12,878 nt of DNA from an uncultured Gemmatimonadota bacterium (GTDB lineage: Bacteria; Gemmatimonadota; Gemmatimonadetes; Gemmatimonadales; Gemmatimonadaceae). The notes under the pieces were generated by a model that worked only from the letters and a program-made list of their open reading frames with translations, did not search any database and was not told the origin of the DNA. The position numbers and the translations under genes were made by a program. Positions within the stretch are counted from its first letter, which is position 1, and the number at the start of each line of letters is the position of its first letter. This document shows positions 1-7,386 of this stretch, piece by piece. The stretch spans positions 1 to 12,878 of the forward strand of contig CAMLDY010000068.1 in NCBI GenBank assembly GCA_946478895.1. The letters are read 5' to 3'.

Positions 1-56
1 TCCGCGAAGGCGGCCGCACCGTCGGCGCCGGCGTAGTAACCAAGATTCTCAAGTAG
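1..56 (+). CDS. tuf: elongation factor Tu, C-terminal end (partial)
   Basis: Only the final 17 complete codons and the TAG stop (54-56) are present. They read REGGRTVGAGVVTKILK, the last beta strand of EF-Tu domain III, which is close to identical across bacteria. EF-Tu is the cytosolic GTPase that delivers aminoacyl-tRNA to the ribosomal A site. Its position directly before rpsJ is the classical str-S10 junction, so fusA, rpsG and rpsL probably lie upstream, outside the window. A heptamer repeat tract begins on the last base of the stop codon. Confidence 0.95.
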   Translation, partial: REGGRTVGAGVVTKILK

Positions 57-76
57 CGGGAAGCGGGAAGCGGGAA
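56..76 (+). repeat. tandem heptamer tract (3 x GCGGGAA) after tuf
   Basis: Three perfect head-to-tail copies of GCGGGAA fill 56-76 and a partial fourth copy (GCGA) follows. The first base is the G of the tuf stop codon, so the tract starts exactly where tuf coding ends and occupies much of the 53-bp tuf-rpsJ gap. The same unit recurs inside rplD, rpmC and rpmD. No promoter or terminator is evident in this gap. Confidence 0.9.
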
Positions 77-109
77 GCGAAACTCTAGAGAACTCATTCG
101 AGAAATACT

Positions 110-418
110 ATGGCTGGAAGAATTCGAATTCGGCTCAAGGCGTTCGACCACGCCGTCATCGACCAGGCGTCGGCGGACATCGTCCGCACCGCCGAGAAGA
201 CGGGCGCGCAGGTGAGTGGTCCGATTCCTTTGCCGACAAAGACGAAGCGCTGGACGGTGCTCCGCTCGCCGCACGTCGACAAGAAGTCGCGGGAGCAGTT
301 CGAGCTCAAGACGCACAAGCGGCTGATCGACATTCTTGACTCGCGCGCGGCAACCGTCGATGCGCTGACCAAGCTCGATCTTCCCGCCGGCGTCGACGTC
401 GAGATCAAGGTCGAGTAG
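110..418 (+). CDS. rpsJ: 30S ribosomal protein S10 (NusE)
   Basis: S10 is a small-subunit head protein and, as NusE, a partner of NusB/NusG in transcription antitermination and transcription-translation coupling. The 102-residue length matches the family (E. coli 103). Family hallmarks are visible: the N-terminal strand [19 protein letters not shown] at residues 37-44, and the ribosome-binding loop [20 protein letters not shown] at 52-71. The ATG at 110 is the only start giving this length; the ribosome binding site before it is weak (CGAGAAA, 99-105). It is the first gene of the S10 operon, 53 bp after tuf and 8 bp before rplC, where GAGGAA around the rpsJ stop serves the next gene. Confidence 0.98.
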   Translation: MAGRIRIRLKAFDHAVIDQASADIVRTAEKTGAQVSGPIPLPTKTKRWTVLRSPHVDKKSREQFELKTHKRLIDILDSRAATVDALTKLDLPAGVDVEIKVE

Positions 419-426
419 AGGAAATC

Positions 427-1116
427 ATGATCGGCATTATCGGCAGAAAGCTGGGGATGACCCAGATATTCAACGAAGACGGGCAGCAGATCCCGTGCAC
501 CGTGGTGGAGGCGACTCCGAACTCGGTGACGAAGATCCTGAAGAAGGATCAGGTCGGGTACGACTCGGTCGAGCTCGGATTCGGCGAGCAGCGTCACGCC
601 CGCGAGTCCAAGAAGGGCGAGCGGACTCCGCGCGGCCGTCGCGCCCACAAGGCGATCGTCGGGCACGCGGCGAAGTCGGGCCTTAGCGTCGCGCCCGAGG
701 TTCTGCGCAGCTTCCGTCTCGACGATGCGATGCTGCCCGAGAACCGGAAAGAGATCCCGACCTACAATCTTGGCGACAAGGTGACGGTCGAGATCTTCGC
801 CGCGGGCGAGCAGGTCAAGGTGACCGGCACTTCCAAGGGTCGTGGCTTCCAGGGCGTCGTCAAGCGCCACGGGTTCGGCGGCGGTCCGAATACTCACGGC
901 AACACCAAGCACCGTCGGCCCGGGTCCATCGGTCCCGGCACCGATCCGTCGCGTGTCATCAAGGGCAAGAAGATGCCTGGGCACTATGGCGCGGCGCGTC
1001 ATACCCAGACCCATCTCCGCATCGAGCGCATCGACGCGGCGCGCAATCTCCTTTACATCCGCGGCTCCGTCGCCGGTCCCAGAAACGGGATCGTGCTCGT
1101 GAAGAAGCAGGGTTAA
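427..1116 (+). CDS. rplC: 50S ribosomal protein L3
   Basis: L3 is one of the first proteins assembled on 23S rRNA, and its long loop reaches the peptidyl-transferase region. The 229-residue product begins [15 protein letters not shown] as in other bacteria. It carries [16 protein letters not shown] at residues 135-150, [14 protein letters not shown] near 156-169 and KGKKMPGH at 179-186. The glutamine methylated by PrmB in E. coli L3 falls in a GGGP stretch here, so that modification is not expected; most non-proteobacterial L3 proteins look this way. The gap to rplD is only 3 bp (1117-1119), consistent with translational coupling. Confidence 0.98.
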   Translation: MIGIIGRKLGMTQIFNEDGQQIPCTVVEATPNSVTKILKKDQVGYDSVELGFGEQRHARESKKGERTPRGRRAHKAIVGHAAKSGLSVAPEVLRSFRLDDAMLPENRKEIPTYNLGDKVTVEIFAAGEQVKVTGTSKGRGFQGVVKRHGFGGGPNTHGNTKHRRPGSIGPGTDPSRVIKGKKMPGHYGAARHTQTHLRIERIDAARNLLYIRGSVAGPRNGIVLVKKQG

Positions 1117-1119
1117 CGA

Positions 1120-1992
1120 ATGGCAGAGACTACTACTTCATCGTTGAAGGCAGCCGCATACACCGCTGGTGGCACTGAGCGCGAGCGTCTCGATCTTCCC
1201 GGCGATCTGTTCGACGGCACCATCAACATGCCGGTGATGCACCAGGCGGTTAAGGCGTATCTGTCGAACCAGCGCCTTGGGCTCGCCTACACCAAGACCC
1301 GCGGTCTGGTCACCGGCGGCAACCAGAAGCCGTGGAAGCAGAAGGGAACCGGCCGTGCCCGTCAAGGCTCGCGTCGCGCTCCGCACTTCGTCGGCGGCGG
1401 CACCGTATTCGGTCCGACCGGACGCAAGTACGTGCAGACCGTTCCGCGCCAGATCCGTGCGCTCGCGCGCAAGAGCGCGCTCAATGCGCGTGCGCGCGAA
1501 GATGCGCTGATCGTGATCGACAACTTCAACTACGACAAGCCGAGCACCAAGCAGCTGCTGTCGCTGCTCGGCGCGCTCGCGGTTACCGACAAGAAAGTTC
1601 TGGTGCTGACCGACGGCCTCAAGCAGAACGTGTTTCTGAGCGGCCGCAACCTGCAGCGTACCCACGTGATGCCGTACGCCGACGTGTCGACGTACCACAT
1701 TCTCTGGTCCGATGTCGTTCTCGTAGAGTCGAGCGCGCTCGGCTACGAGCTCGAGGGCGTCGCGGAGAAGCCGCGGGCGCCGGGAAGCGGGAAGCGGGAC
1801 GCTGGCGGTAAGTCGGCGCGCGCGGCGAAGGCTGAAGCGAAGGCAGAGGCCAAGGCCGCGAAGAAGTCGGCGGCCAAGAAGACCGCTCGCAAGGCTTCGA
1901 CATCCGCGAAAAAGAAGGCGGGAGGCGCCAGCAAGAAGAAGGCGTCAGGCAAGAGCGGGACAAAACCCGCCGCCAAGAGAAAGGGGAAGTAG
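1120..1992 (+). CDS. rplD: 50S ribosomal protein L4 with long Lys/Ala-rich C-terminal tail
   Basis: L4 binds 23S rRNA domain I and lines the exit-tunnel constriction; in E. coli it also represses the S10 operon. Residues 1 to about 215 are a normal L4: [20 protein letters not shown] (residues 66-85) is the tunnel loop, followed by the globular domain ending near ALGYELEG. The usual length is about 205-215 residues, but this protein is 290. The extra 75 residues begin at a heptamer-repeat-encoded PGSGKRD (221-227) and then become a Lys/Ala-rich, histone-H1-like stretch (roughly 231-290) of KAEAKAAKK and SAKKKAGG type, probably disordered and RNA-binding. The tail keeps the same frame through to the TAG stop, two bases before rplW, so it looks genuine. 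No L4-type S10 leader can be assessed because the region before tuf is outside the window. Confidence 0.97.
   Translation: MAETTTSSLKAAAYTAGGTERERLDLPGDLFDGTINMPVMHQAVKAYLSNQRLGLAYTKTRGLVTGGNQKPWKQKGTGRARQGSRRAPHFVGGGTVFGPTGRKYVQTVPRQIRALARKSALNARAREDALIVIDNFNYDKPSTKQLLSLLGALAVTDKKVLVLTDGLKQNVFLSGRNLQRTHVMPYADVSTYHILWSDVVLVESSALGYELEGVAEKPRAPGSGKRDAGGKSARAAKAEAKAEAKAAKKSAAKKTARKASTSAKKKAGGASKKKASGKSGTKPAAKRKGK
1780..1800 (+). repeat. heptamer tract inside rplD (3 units)
   Basis: Three consecutive seven-base units read CCGGGAA, GCGGGAA and GCGGGAC, i.e. GCGGGAA with one change in the first and last copies. They sit exactly where the conserved L4 domain ends and the Lys/Ala tail starts, and they encode residues 221-227 (PGSGKRD). 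Three units make 21 bases, so the reading frame is kept; gain or loss of one unit would shift the frame of the whole tail. Confidence 0.85.
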
Positions 1993-1994
1993 CT

Positions 1995-2282
1995 ATGCCA
2001 ACTCTGACACAGACTATCGTCACTCCGATCGTCACCGAGCAAACCTCGGCGGCTTATCAGGATCGTGGCGAGTACGCGTTCCGCGTGCATCCTGAAGCGA
2101 CGAAGACCCAGATCAAGAAGGCGATCGAGGAGCTCTTCAACGTCAAGGTCACCGGCGTCTGGACCTCCAACCACCGGGGCAAGCAGCGCCGCGTGGGTCA
2201 GACGGTCGGGCGTCGCCCGCACTGGAAGAAAGCCGTTGTTCGCCTGGCAGAAGGCGATTCGATCGAAATTTTCGAGGCGTAA
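1995..2282 (+). CDS. rplW: 50S ribosomal protein L23
   Basis: L23 lies at the polypeptide exit-tunnel rim and docks trigger factor, SRP and SecY. The 95-residue product is family-typical: an N-terminal IVTPIVTEQTS segment (usually I..P.vTEKs), YAFRVHPEATKTQIKKAIEE (residues 27-46), then FNVKVTGVWT and a basic loop before a strand of AVVRLAEGDSIEIFEA type. The start ATG follows the rplD stop by two bases, with AAGGGGAAG (1981-1989) as binding site inside the rplD end. The docking role is established for the family; nothing unusual is seen here. Confidence 0.97.
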   Translation: MPTLTQTIVTPIVTEQTSAAYQDRGEYAFRVHPEATKTQIKKAIEELFNVKVTGVWTSNHRGKQRRVGQTVGRRPHWKKAVVRLAEGDSIEIFEA

Positions 2283-2285
2283 ATC

Positions 2286-3116
2286 ATGGGCGTTCGTCAA
2301 TTCAAGCCTGTCACCAAGAGCTCGCGGTTCCGCTCGGTCTCCGATTTCTCGGAGATCACGCGCGACCACGGCGAGAAGTCGCTGATGGAGCCGCTCAAGA
2401 AGTCGGGCGGCCGCGACAACCACGGCCACATCGCGATGCGCCGCATCGGCGGTGGTCACAAGCGCATGTACCGTGTGATCGACTTCAAGCGCAACAAGCA
2501 CGGCGTTGCCGCGACGGTGCGCGAGATCGAGTACGATCCGAACCGCACCGCGCGCATTGCGCTCGTCGAGTACGAGGATGGCGAGAAGCGCTACATCCTG
2601 CACCCGCGTGGCCTGTCGGTTGGCGACAAGATCGTCTCGGGGCCGGGCGCTGACAGCCGCATCGGCAACGCGCTCCCGCTACGTGAGATTCCGCTGGGCA
2701 CCGACGTCCACAACGTCGAGCTCAAGCCGGGCAAGGGCGGCCAGATGGCGCGCTCGGCGGGAACCGCGCTCGAGGTGATCGCCAAGGAAGGCGAGTACGT
2801 GACGCTTCGCATGGCGTCGAGCGAAGTGCGCATGGTGCACGGCAACTGTCTGGCTACCATCGGCACGGTCGGCAACGCCGAGCACGAGCTGTTGTCGCAC
2901 GGCAAGGCGGGCAAGAGCCGCTGGTTGGGCAAGCGTCCCAAGGTTCGTGGCGAAGTCATGAATCCGGTCGATCACCCGCATGGTGGTCGTACCCGCGGCG
3001 GACGCAACGTCGTGGACAAGTGGGGCAACAAGGAAGGCGTCAAGACCCGCAACAAGCATCGGCCATCGCAGCGCCTGATCGTCCGCGGACGGAAGCGCGG
3101 CAAGGCAACGCAGTAG
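2286..3116 (+). CDS. rplB: 50S ribosomal protein L2
   Basis: L2 is needed for subunit association and peptidyl-transferase function. The 276-residue length is normal. Visible hallmarks are [20 protein letters not shown] (41-60), the OB-fold and SH3-like core, and the C-terminal NPVDHPHGG at 226-234, where His230 corresponds to the functionally important His229 of E. coli. Directly after HPHGG the family normally has GEG before an Arg-rich stretch. Here RTRGGR follows at once, so the loop is two or three residues shorter than in E. coli or Thermus. The basic C-terminus ([11 protein letters not shown]) is intact, and I see no reason to doubt function. Gap to rplW is 3 bp; gap to rpsS is 26 bp. 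Confidence 0.98.
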   Translation: MGVRQFKPVTKSSRFRSVSDFSEITRDHGEKSLMEPLKKSGGRDNHGHIAMRRIGGGHKRMYRVIDFKRNKHGVAATVREIEYDPNRTARIALVEYEDGEKRYILHPRGLSVGDKIVSGPGADSRIGNALPLREIPLGTDVHNVELKPGKGGQMARSAGTALEVIAKEGEYVTLRMASSEVRMVHGNCLATIGTVGNAEHELLSHGKAGKSRWLGKRPKVRGEVMNPVDHPHGGRTRGGRNVVDKWGNKEGVKTRNKHRPSQRLIVRGRKRGKATQ

Positions 3117-3142
3117 TCAGCAACCAATTCTGAGAATCGGAT

Positions 3143-3499
3143 ATGGCAAGAAGCATCAAGAAAGGTCCCTACGTCGAAGACGCACTGATGACGAAAGTCT
3201 CAGGCATGAACGGCAGAAACGAGAAGCGGGTGATCAAGACCTGGGCGCGTGCGAGCACGATCGTCCCGGACTTCGTCGGCCACACTTTCGCCGTCCATAA
3301 CGGCAACAAGTTCATCCCGGTCTACGTGACGGAGAACATGGTCGGCCACAAGCTCGGCGAGTTCGCGCCGACGCGTCTGTTCCGCGGCCACACCGGCGCG
3401 GTGAAGGCGACCGACAAGAAGGCAGCGGGAGTTCCGACGGGCGGGCCTGGCTCCGCACCGGCCGGCACTCCGGCGAAAGGCACCCCGGCGGTCAAATGA
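3143..3499 (+). CDS. rpsS: 30S ribosomal protein S19 with Pro/Gly/Ala tail
   Basis: S19 sits in the 30S head, pairs with S13 and contacts the decoding area and bridge B1a. Residues 1-91 match the family: [15 protein letters not shown] at the start, [19 protein letters not shown] at 36-54 and the hallmark [19 protein letters not shown] near 67-85. The family is usually about 92 residues. The remaining 27 residues form a low-complexity Pro/Gly/Ala/Thr tail ([19 protein letters not shown]), probably flexible. The tail stays in frame to a TGA that overlaps the rplV start as ATGA (3496-3499), which supports its being real and implies coupled translation. Confidence 0.97.
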   Translation: MARSIKKGPYVEDALMTKVSGMNGRNEKRVIKTWARASTIVPDFVGHTFAVHNGNKFIPVYVTENMVGHKLGEFAPTRLFRGHTGAVKATDKKAAGVPTGGPGSAPAGTPAKGTPAVK

Positions 3500-3921
3500 G
3501 CGAGAGATCCCAGGCACGCGCGGCACGCCACGCCGCTGAGAGAAAGGGAGTGGCAAGCGCCATTCAGCGCACGACGCGCCAGTCGCCGTACAAGATGCGG
3601 CTCGTCATCGACCAGATCCGCGGTAAGGATGTGAACGAGGCGCTCGGGCTGCTTCGCTTCTCCAAGAAGCACGCTGCGAAGCAAATCGAGAAAGTTCTCA
3701 ACTCCGCCGTCGCCAACGCCGAGTTCAAGTCGAGAGAGGGCAACGAGCCCATCGACGTCGACACGCTTTACATCAGTCACGCGATCGTGAACGAGGGGCC
3801 GGCGCTGCGCCGGTTCATGCCCGCGGCGCAGGGTCGCGCGACTCCGATCAGAAAGAGAACCAGTCACGTCGAGATCATCCTCGACGCCCGCGAAGAGAAG
3901 AGGGGGAGAGGTAACCGCTAA
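3496..3921 (+). CDS. rplV: 50S ribosomal protein L22
   Basis: L22 contacts all six 23S rRNA domains and sends a beta hairpin into the exit tunnel, where mutations give macrolide resistance in other bacteria. The tunnel hairpin is seen at residues 101-124 ([20 protein letters not shown] and following). The conserved helix [15 protein letters not shown] begins at residue 30. The protein is 141 residues against about 110 in E. coli. The excess is a basic N-terminal head of about 22 residues ([17 protein letters not shown]) and a short charged C-terminus. The start overlaps rpsS by 4 bases and the stop overlaps rpsC by one base (TAATG), so it is tightly coupled on both sides. Confidence 0.97.
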   Translation: MSERSQARAARHAAERKGVASAIQRTTRQSPYKMRLVIDQIRGKDVNEALGLLRFSKKHAAKQIEKVLNSAVANAEFKSREGNEPIDVDTLYISHAIVNEGPALRRFMPAAQGRATPIRKRTSHVEIILDAREEKRGRGNR

Positions 3922-4580
3922 TGGGTCAGAAAACACATCCGATCGGCTTTCGCCTCGGCGTCTCCAAGACCTGGAGATCCCAGTGGTACGCGAACCGCGA
4001 TTTCCCCTCGCTCCTTCGCGAGGACGAGCTCCTGCGCAAGTATCTGAAGGCGCGGCTTGGCCACGCGGCGATCGCCGACATCCGCATCGAGCGGAAGCCC
4101 GGTAAGGTCGTCGTCACGATTCACACGGGTCGCCCGGGCGTCGTTATCGGTAAGAAGGGCGCCGAAGTCGATCAGCTGCGTGACGAGCTCTCCCGTCTAT
4201 CCGGCAAGGAAGTCGGAATCAACGTCGAGGAGATCAAGCGTCCGGAGCTGGATGCCCAGCTCGTCGCCGACAACATCGCGAACCAGCTGGCGCAGCGCAT
4301 CTCGTTCCGCCGCGCCATGAAGCGCGCGGTGCAGAGCGCAATGCGGATGGGCGCCGGCGGAATCAAGATCAAGTGCGGCGGCCGTTTGGGCGGCGCCGAG
4401 ATCGCGCGCGTCGAAGGGTATCACGAGGGTCGGGTGCCTCTGCACACGCTGCGCGCGGACATCGACTACGCGACCTCGACCGCCAAGACCACCTTCGGCA
4501 CCATCGGTGTGAAGGTCTGGATCTTCAAGGGCGAGATCGTGGAAGATCGCCGCGGCAAGACCTACTCGACTGGCGTCTAA
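3921..4580 (+). CDS. rpsC: 30S ribosomal protein S3
   Basis: S3 helps form the mRNA entry channel and has helicase activity with S4 and S5. The 219-residue product starts [14 protein letters not shown] as in most bacteria. It has a KH domain with [16 protein letters not shown] (71-86, GKKG being the nucleic-acid-binding loop) and the C-terminal domain [18 protein letters not shown] (146-163) with the GRLGG signature. The C-terminus [16 protein letters not shown] is canonical. The length is slightly shorter than E. coli (233), because the variable end is trimmed. The first base of ATG is the last base of the rplV stop. Confidence 0.98.
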   Translation: MGQKTHPIGFRLGVSKTWRSQWYANRDFPSLLREDELLRKYLKARLGHAAIADIRIERKPGKVVVTIHTGRPGVVIGKKGAEVDQLRDELSRLSGKEVGINVEEIKRPELDAQLVADNIANQLAQRISFRRAMKRAVQSAMRMGAGGIKIKCGGRLGGAEIARVEGYHEGRVPLHTLRADIDYATSTAKTTFGTIGVKVWIFKGEIVEDRRGKTYSTGV

Positions 4581-4592
4581 GGAGAATCAGAG

Positions 4593-5010
<418 letters not shown>

Positions 5011-5021
<11 letters not shown>

Positions 5022-5343
5022 GGACATTCGCGAGCTGGGCGAGGCGGACATCAATGCCCGTATTGCCGAGCTGGAACGGGAGAGATTCAATCTCCGCATC
5101 CAGTCCGGCACCCGCACACTCGACGACCCGCTTCGGTTGCGGGTGATCCGCCGTGACGTGGCGCGGCTCAAGACGGTGCTCAAGGAGAAAGTGATCGGCA
5201 TTGCCGCGAGCGGGACGCGGGAACCGGCAAGCGGGAAGCAAGAGGCGGGACGGGGTGGTCGGCAAGCGAGACGAGTAACGGGAAGACGCGGTCGCAAAGC
5301 GGCCACTGCGACCAACCGTGCGAAAAAGAGTAAGAGGGCTTAA
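5011..5343 (+). CDS. rpmC: 50S ribosomal protein L29 with basic C-terminal extension
   Basis: L29 sits beside L23 at the exit tunnel and contributes to the trigger factor/SRP docking surface. Residues 1-65 are a standard L29: [18 protein letters not shown], then [14 protein letters not shown] and [15 protein letters not shown] (46-60). The usual length is 60-70 residues; this one has 110. The extension (67-110) begins with repeat-encoded [16 protein letters not shown] and continues as a highly basic GRRGRKAAT...NRAKKSKRA stretch. It reads through to a TAA shared with the rpsQ start (TAATG, 5341-5345). The extension seems to have arisen from, or been invaded by, the heptamer repeat. Because the tail is basic and near the exit port, extra rRNA contact is likely, but that is inference. 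Confidence 0.96.
5210..5251 (+). repeat. degenerate heptamer tract inside rpmC (6 phased units)
   Basis: Six successive seven-base units can be laid in phase: GCGGGAC, GCGGGAA, CCGGCAA, GCGGGAA, GCAAGAG and GCGGGAC. Two are perfect GCGGGAA and the rest differ at one to four positions. They encode the start of the L29 tail. Further CGGGAAG and GGCAAGCG fragments follow to about 5285 out of phase, suggesting an older, decayed tract. Forty-two bases preserve the frame. Confidence 0.75.
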
Positions 5344-5630
5344 TGGCTGAATTGGCGAAGACTGAAGGCGCGACGACCGAGCGCAACTCGCGAAAGACGC
5401 GGGTCGGCATGGTGGTCAGCGACAAGATGGCGAAGACCGTGGTGGTCTCGATCGAGCGCAGAGTGCAGCATCCGGTGTACGGCAAGATGGTCCGCCGCAC
5501 CAAGAAGCTGAAAGCTCATGACGAGCAGAACGAGGCCAAGACGGGCGACACCGTCCGCATCATGGAGACCCGGCCCTTGTCGAAGGACAAGCGGTGGCGC
5601 GTGGTCGAAATCATCGAACGTGCACGTTAA
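5343..5630 (+). CDS. rpsQ: 30S ribosomal protein S17
   Basis: S17 is a primary 16S rRNA-binding OB-fold protein that organises the 5' domain. Its core spans about residues 19-88: [39 protein letters not shown] (43-61), and the strand [20 protein letters not shown] (67-86), all diagnostic. At 95 residues it exceeds the common 80-90 because of a polar N-terminal head of about 18 residues ([18 protein letters not shown]). The start shares one base with the rpmC stop, so translation is probably coupled. Confidence 0.97.
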   Translation: MAELAKTEGATTERNSRKTRVGMVVSDKMAKTVVVSIERRVQHPVYGKMVRRTKKLKAHDEQNEAKTGDTVRIMETRPLSKDKRWRVVEIIERAR

Positions 5631-5642
5631 CGGAGAAGACCA

Positions 5643-6011
5643 GTGATCCAGCAGGAATCGGTGGTCAAGGTAGCGGACAACTCGGGCGCGAAAACGGCGC
5701 TTGTGATCCGCGTGCTCGGCGGAACCCGCCGGCGCTACGCGTCGCTCGGCGATGTGGTGATCGTCGCCGTGAAGAACGCGCTCCCCAACGGCACCGTGAA
5801 GAAGTCGGATGTAGCGCGTGCCGTGGTTGTGCGCACGGCGAAGGAGACCCGCCGCAAGGACGGCTCCTACATCCGCTTCGACGAGAACGCAGTGGTGATC
5901 ATCAACGACGCGGGCGAGCCGCGGGCGACTCGTATCTTCGGACCCGTGGCGCGCGAGCTCCGCGACAAGAAGTACATGAAGATCGTCTCGCTCGCTCCAG
6001 AGGTGATATAA
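5643..6011 (+). CDS. rplN: 50S ribosomal protein L14
   Basis: L14 forms intersubunit bridges B5/B8 and is the docking site of the silencing factor RsfS. The 122-residue product has the universal beginning [17 protein letters not shown], which fixes a GTG start at 5643 with GGAG at 5632-5635. It also has the family features [19 protein letters not shown] and [20 protein letters not shown] (80-99) with GPVARELR after it. It is the usual first gene of the spc operon, but only 12 bases separate it from rpsQ. No promoter or terminator is seen, so the S10 and spc blocks appear to be one transcription unit. Confidence 0.98.
   Translation: MIQQESVVKVADNSGAKTALVIRVLGGTRRRYASLGDVVIVAVKNALPNGTVKKSDVARAVVVRTAKETRRKDGSYIRFDENAVVIINDAGEPRATRIFGPVARELRDKKYMKIVSLAPEVI
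6000..6007 (+). promoter_or_regulatory. ribosome binding site deciding the rplX start
   Basis: GAGGTGAT is perfectly complementary to the conserved 3' end of 16S rRNA (AUCACCUC) and lies five bases before the GTG at 6013. It supports the GTG start over the internal ATG at 6085, which has no comparable site. Confidence 0.8.
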
Positions 6012-6012
6012 A

Positions 6013-6411
6013 GTGAGAGTCCTCAAGTACAGAAAGACGGCCGGGAAGCGCCTCCACGCGCGTCACGCCGAGAACTCGAAGCGGATGAAGCTGCACGTGT
6101 CGAAGGGCGACACGGTGCGGGTGATGCGCGGCGAGGACAAGGGGAAGGAAGGGAAAGTCATCAGGGTGCTGCTCAAGAGCGGCCGCGTCGTGGTCGAGGG
6201 CGTCAACCTCGTCAAGATGCACCGCAAGGCGCGGACTGCCGAAGAGGAATCGGGAATCAGAGAAGCGCCTGCTCCAGTGCACTCCTCGAACGTGATGCTG
6301 CTCGACCCAAAATCGGGCCAGCCGACGCGGACGAAAGCGAGGATCGACGAAGATGGAACCAAGGAACGCGTCAGCGTCAGAAACGGGGAACCGATTCCCC
6401 GGGTGCGCTGA
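6013..6411 (+). CDS. rplX: 50S ribosomal protein L24
   Basis: L24 is an assembly-initiating 23S rRNA-binding protein with a KOW motif. The core begins near residue 25 with [20 protein letters not shown], the KOW strand-loop [20 protein letters not shown] follows (45-64), and VNLVKMHRK leads to the C-terminal lobe. Total length is 132 residues against about 104 in E. coli. The first 24 residues ([20 protein letters not shown]...) are a basic head. The GTG start is accepted because of the strong binding site before it; starting at the ATG at 6085 would give 108 residues and remains the alternative. The gene follows rplN by one base. Confidence 0.93.
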   Translation: MRVLKYRKTAGKRLHARHAENSKRMKLHVSKGDTVRVMRGEDKGKEGKVIRVLLKSGRVVVEGVNLVKMHRKARTAEEESGIREAPAPVHSSNVMLLDPKSGQPTRTKARIDEDGTKERVSVRNGEPIPRVR

Positions 6412-6426
6412 GCGAGGAAATAGATA

Positions 6427-7086
6427 ATGGCGACGAAAGAGAAGAAGCAGGGGAAAAAGCGCGAGGTGCAGGCACAGGTTCAGGCGGAGCACGCCGGGAA
6501 GAACCTGCCCGTTCCTCCGCCGCGGCTGCGCGTCTACTACGAGAAGACGGTGCGTGACCGGCTGAAGAACCAGTTCGGCTTCAGCAACGTCCACCAGATC
6601 CCGACGCTCGAGAAGATCGTGATCAACTGCGGCGTCGGCGAAGCGATCAAGAACGCCAAGGTTCTCGACACGGTGGTGTTCGAGCTGAGCATCATCACGG
6701 GCCAGCGTCCGGTGCGGAAGAAAGCGAAGAAGTCGATCGCCAATTTCGGGCTGCGGCAGGGTCAGGAGATCGGTGCGGCCGTGACGCTGCGCGGCGCGAG
6801 GATGTGGGAGTTCCTCGACCGGTTCGTGACGGTCGCGATCCCTCGCATTCGCGATTTCCGCGGCGTGAACACCCGGTCGTTCGACGGGCGCGGCAATTAC
6901 ACGCTCGGCGTCAAGGAGCAGATGATCTTCCCGGAGATCAACTACGACATGGTCGAGCAGATCCACGGCATGGACATCACCTTCGTCACGTCGACGAACA
7001 AGGACGACCAGGCCTTCGCGCTCCTGCGCGAGCTGGGGATGCCGTTCCGCGGCGACGACAAGCCGATCATCACGCAGAATCAGTAG
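6427..7086 (+). CDS. rplE: 50S ribosomal protein L5 with basic N-terminal extension
   Basis: L5 binds 5S rRNA and forms bridge B1b with S13. The conserved protein begins at about residue 33 (RLRVYYEKTVRDRLKNQFGF). It shows the family signature IPTLEKIVINCGVGEA at 58-73, KKSIANFGLRQGQEIGAAVT, and RGNYTLGVKEQMIFPEINYD in the C-terminal half. The product is 219 residues against about 179. The excess is a Lys/Gln-rich, Pro-ending head (MATKEKKQGKKREVQAQVQA...) and a short polar tail. GAGGAA lies ten bases before the ATG at 6427; no in-frame ATG closer to the core gives a normal-length protein, so the head is probably translated. In E. coli the S8 repressor site overlaps this start; I see no such motif here. 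Confidence 0.96.
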   Translation: MATKEKKQGKKREVQAQVQAEHAGKNLPVPPPRLRVYYEKTVRDRLKNQFGFSNVHQIPTLEKIVINCGVGEAIKNAKVLDTVVFELSIITGQRPVRKKAKKSIANFGLRQGQEIGAAVTLRGARMWEFLDRFVTVAIPRIRDFRGVNTRSFDGRGNYTLGVKEQMIFPEINYDMVEQIHGMDITFVTSTNKDDQAFALLRELGMPFRGDDKPIITQNQ

Positions 7087-7109
7087 TCAACCAATAGAGA
7101 GAGACAGAA

Positions 7110-7295
7110 ATGGCACGTAAAGCCATGGTGGAGAAGGCGAAGCGGAAACCGAAGTTCGGCGTGCGGCAGCACAATCGCTGCCAGAGGTGCGGAAGATCGC
7201 GCGCGTTCCTCAGGAAATTCGGCGTCTGCAGAATCTGCTTCAGAGACCTCGCACTCTCGGGCTACATCCCGGGCGTGCGCAAGGCGAGCTGGTAA
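7110..7295 (+). CDS. rpsZ: 30S ribosomal protein S14, zinc-binding type (S14p/S29e, type Z)
   Basis: S14 is a late-assembling protein of the 30S head near S3 and S10. This is the short, 61-residue zinc form. Cys24, Cys27, Cys40 and Cys43 make a C-x2-C-x12-C-x2-C zinc ribbon in [12 protein letters not shown] and [14 protein letters not shown]. The C-terminus [11 protein letters not shown] is the canonical end. The long zinc-free form found in E. coli would be about 100 residues. Other bacteria with this form may also carry a zinc-independent paralogue under Zur control, which cannot be judged here. It follows rplE by 23 bp and is followed by an unusually long, structured gap before rpsH. The symbol rpsN is also used for this gene. 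Confidence 0.97.
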   Translation: MARKAMVEKAKRKPKFGVRQHNRCQRCGRSRAFLRKFGVCRICFRDLALSGYIPGVRKASW

Positions 7296-7304
7296 CCATT
7301 CATT

Positions 7305-7370
7305 TTCTACGCGTCCGAACCACGGTGCCGCTAAGCTGCGGAATGCTGACCTGGCTTGGATACGGTAGAA
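7305..7370 (+). promoter_or_regulatory. candidate S8-binding mRNA hairpin upstream of rpsH
   Basis: The 91-bp rpsZ-rpsH gap contains a long imperfect hairpin. The lower stem is UUCUAC (7305-7310) with GUAGAA (7365-7370), all Watson-Crick. Next come a bulged G7311, pairs C7312-G7364 and G7313-C7363, then U7314 opposite A7360/U7361/A7362, then C7315-G7359, C7316-G7358, G7317-U7357 and A7318-U7356. Above these, CCA/UGG, GGU/ACC and a capping CCGC/GCGG stem (7328-7331/7338-7341) complete it. The core GUC opposite GAUAC equals E. coli 16S helix 21 nucleotides 597-599/639-643, the S8 contact site. The hairpin ends two bases before the rpsH ribosome binding site (GAGGA, 7372-7376). S8 binding could therefore block its own translation. 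Structure drawn by hand; binding is inferred. Confidence 0.65.
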
Positions 7371-7386
7371 CGAGGAAATCGATTTA

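Noticed and set aside
57..109. Promoter or L4-type S10 leader between tuf and rpsJ
   Set aside because: Only 53 bases, mostly repeat; no -35/-10 pair and no large hairpin apart from a small CTCTAGAG palindrome at 83-90.
94..1014. 306-codon antisense reading frame opposite rpsJ and rplC
   Set aside because: It lies entirely opposite two conserved genes, has no recognisable domain and reflects GC-rich third positions that suppress stops on the reverse strand.
6412..6426. E. coli-like S8 repressor site at the rplX-rplE boundary
   Set aside because: The gap is only 15 bases, and no GAUAC-type core with a pairing partner is seen around the rplE start.
5902..6966. 354-codon antisense frame opposite rplN, rplX and rplE
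   Set aside because: Composition-driven shadow: His/Arg/Leu/Asp-rich, no family resemblance, spans several real genes and their junctions.
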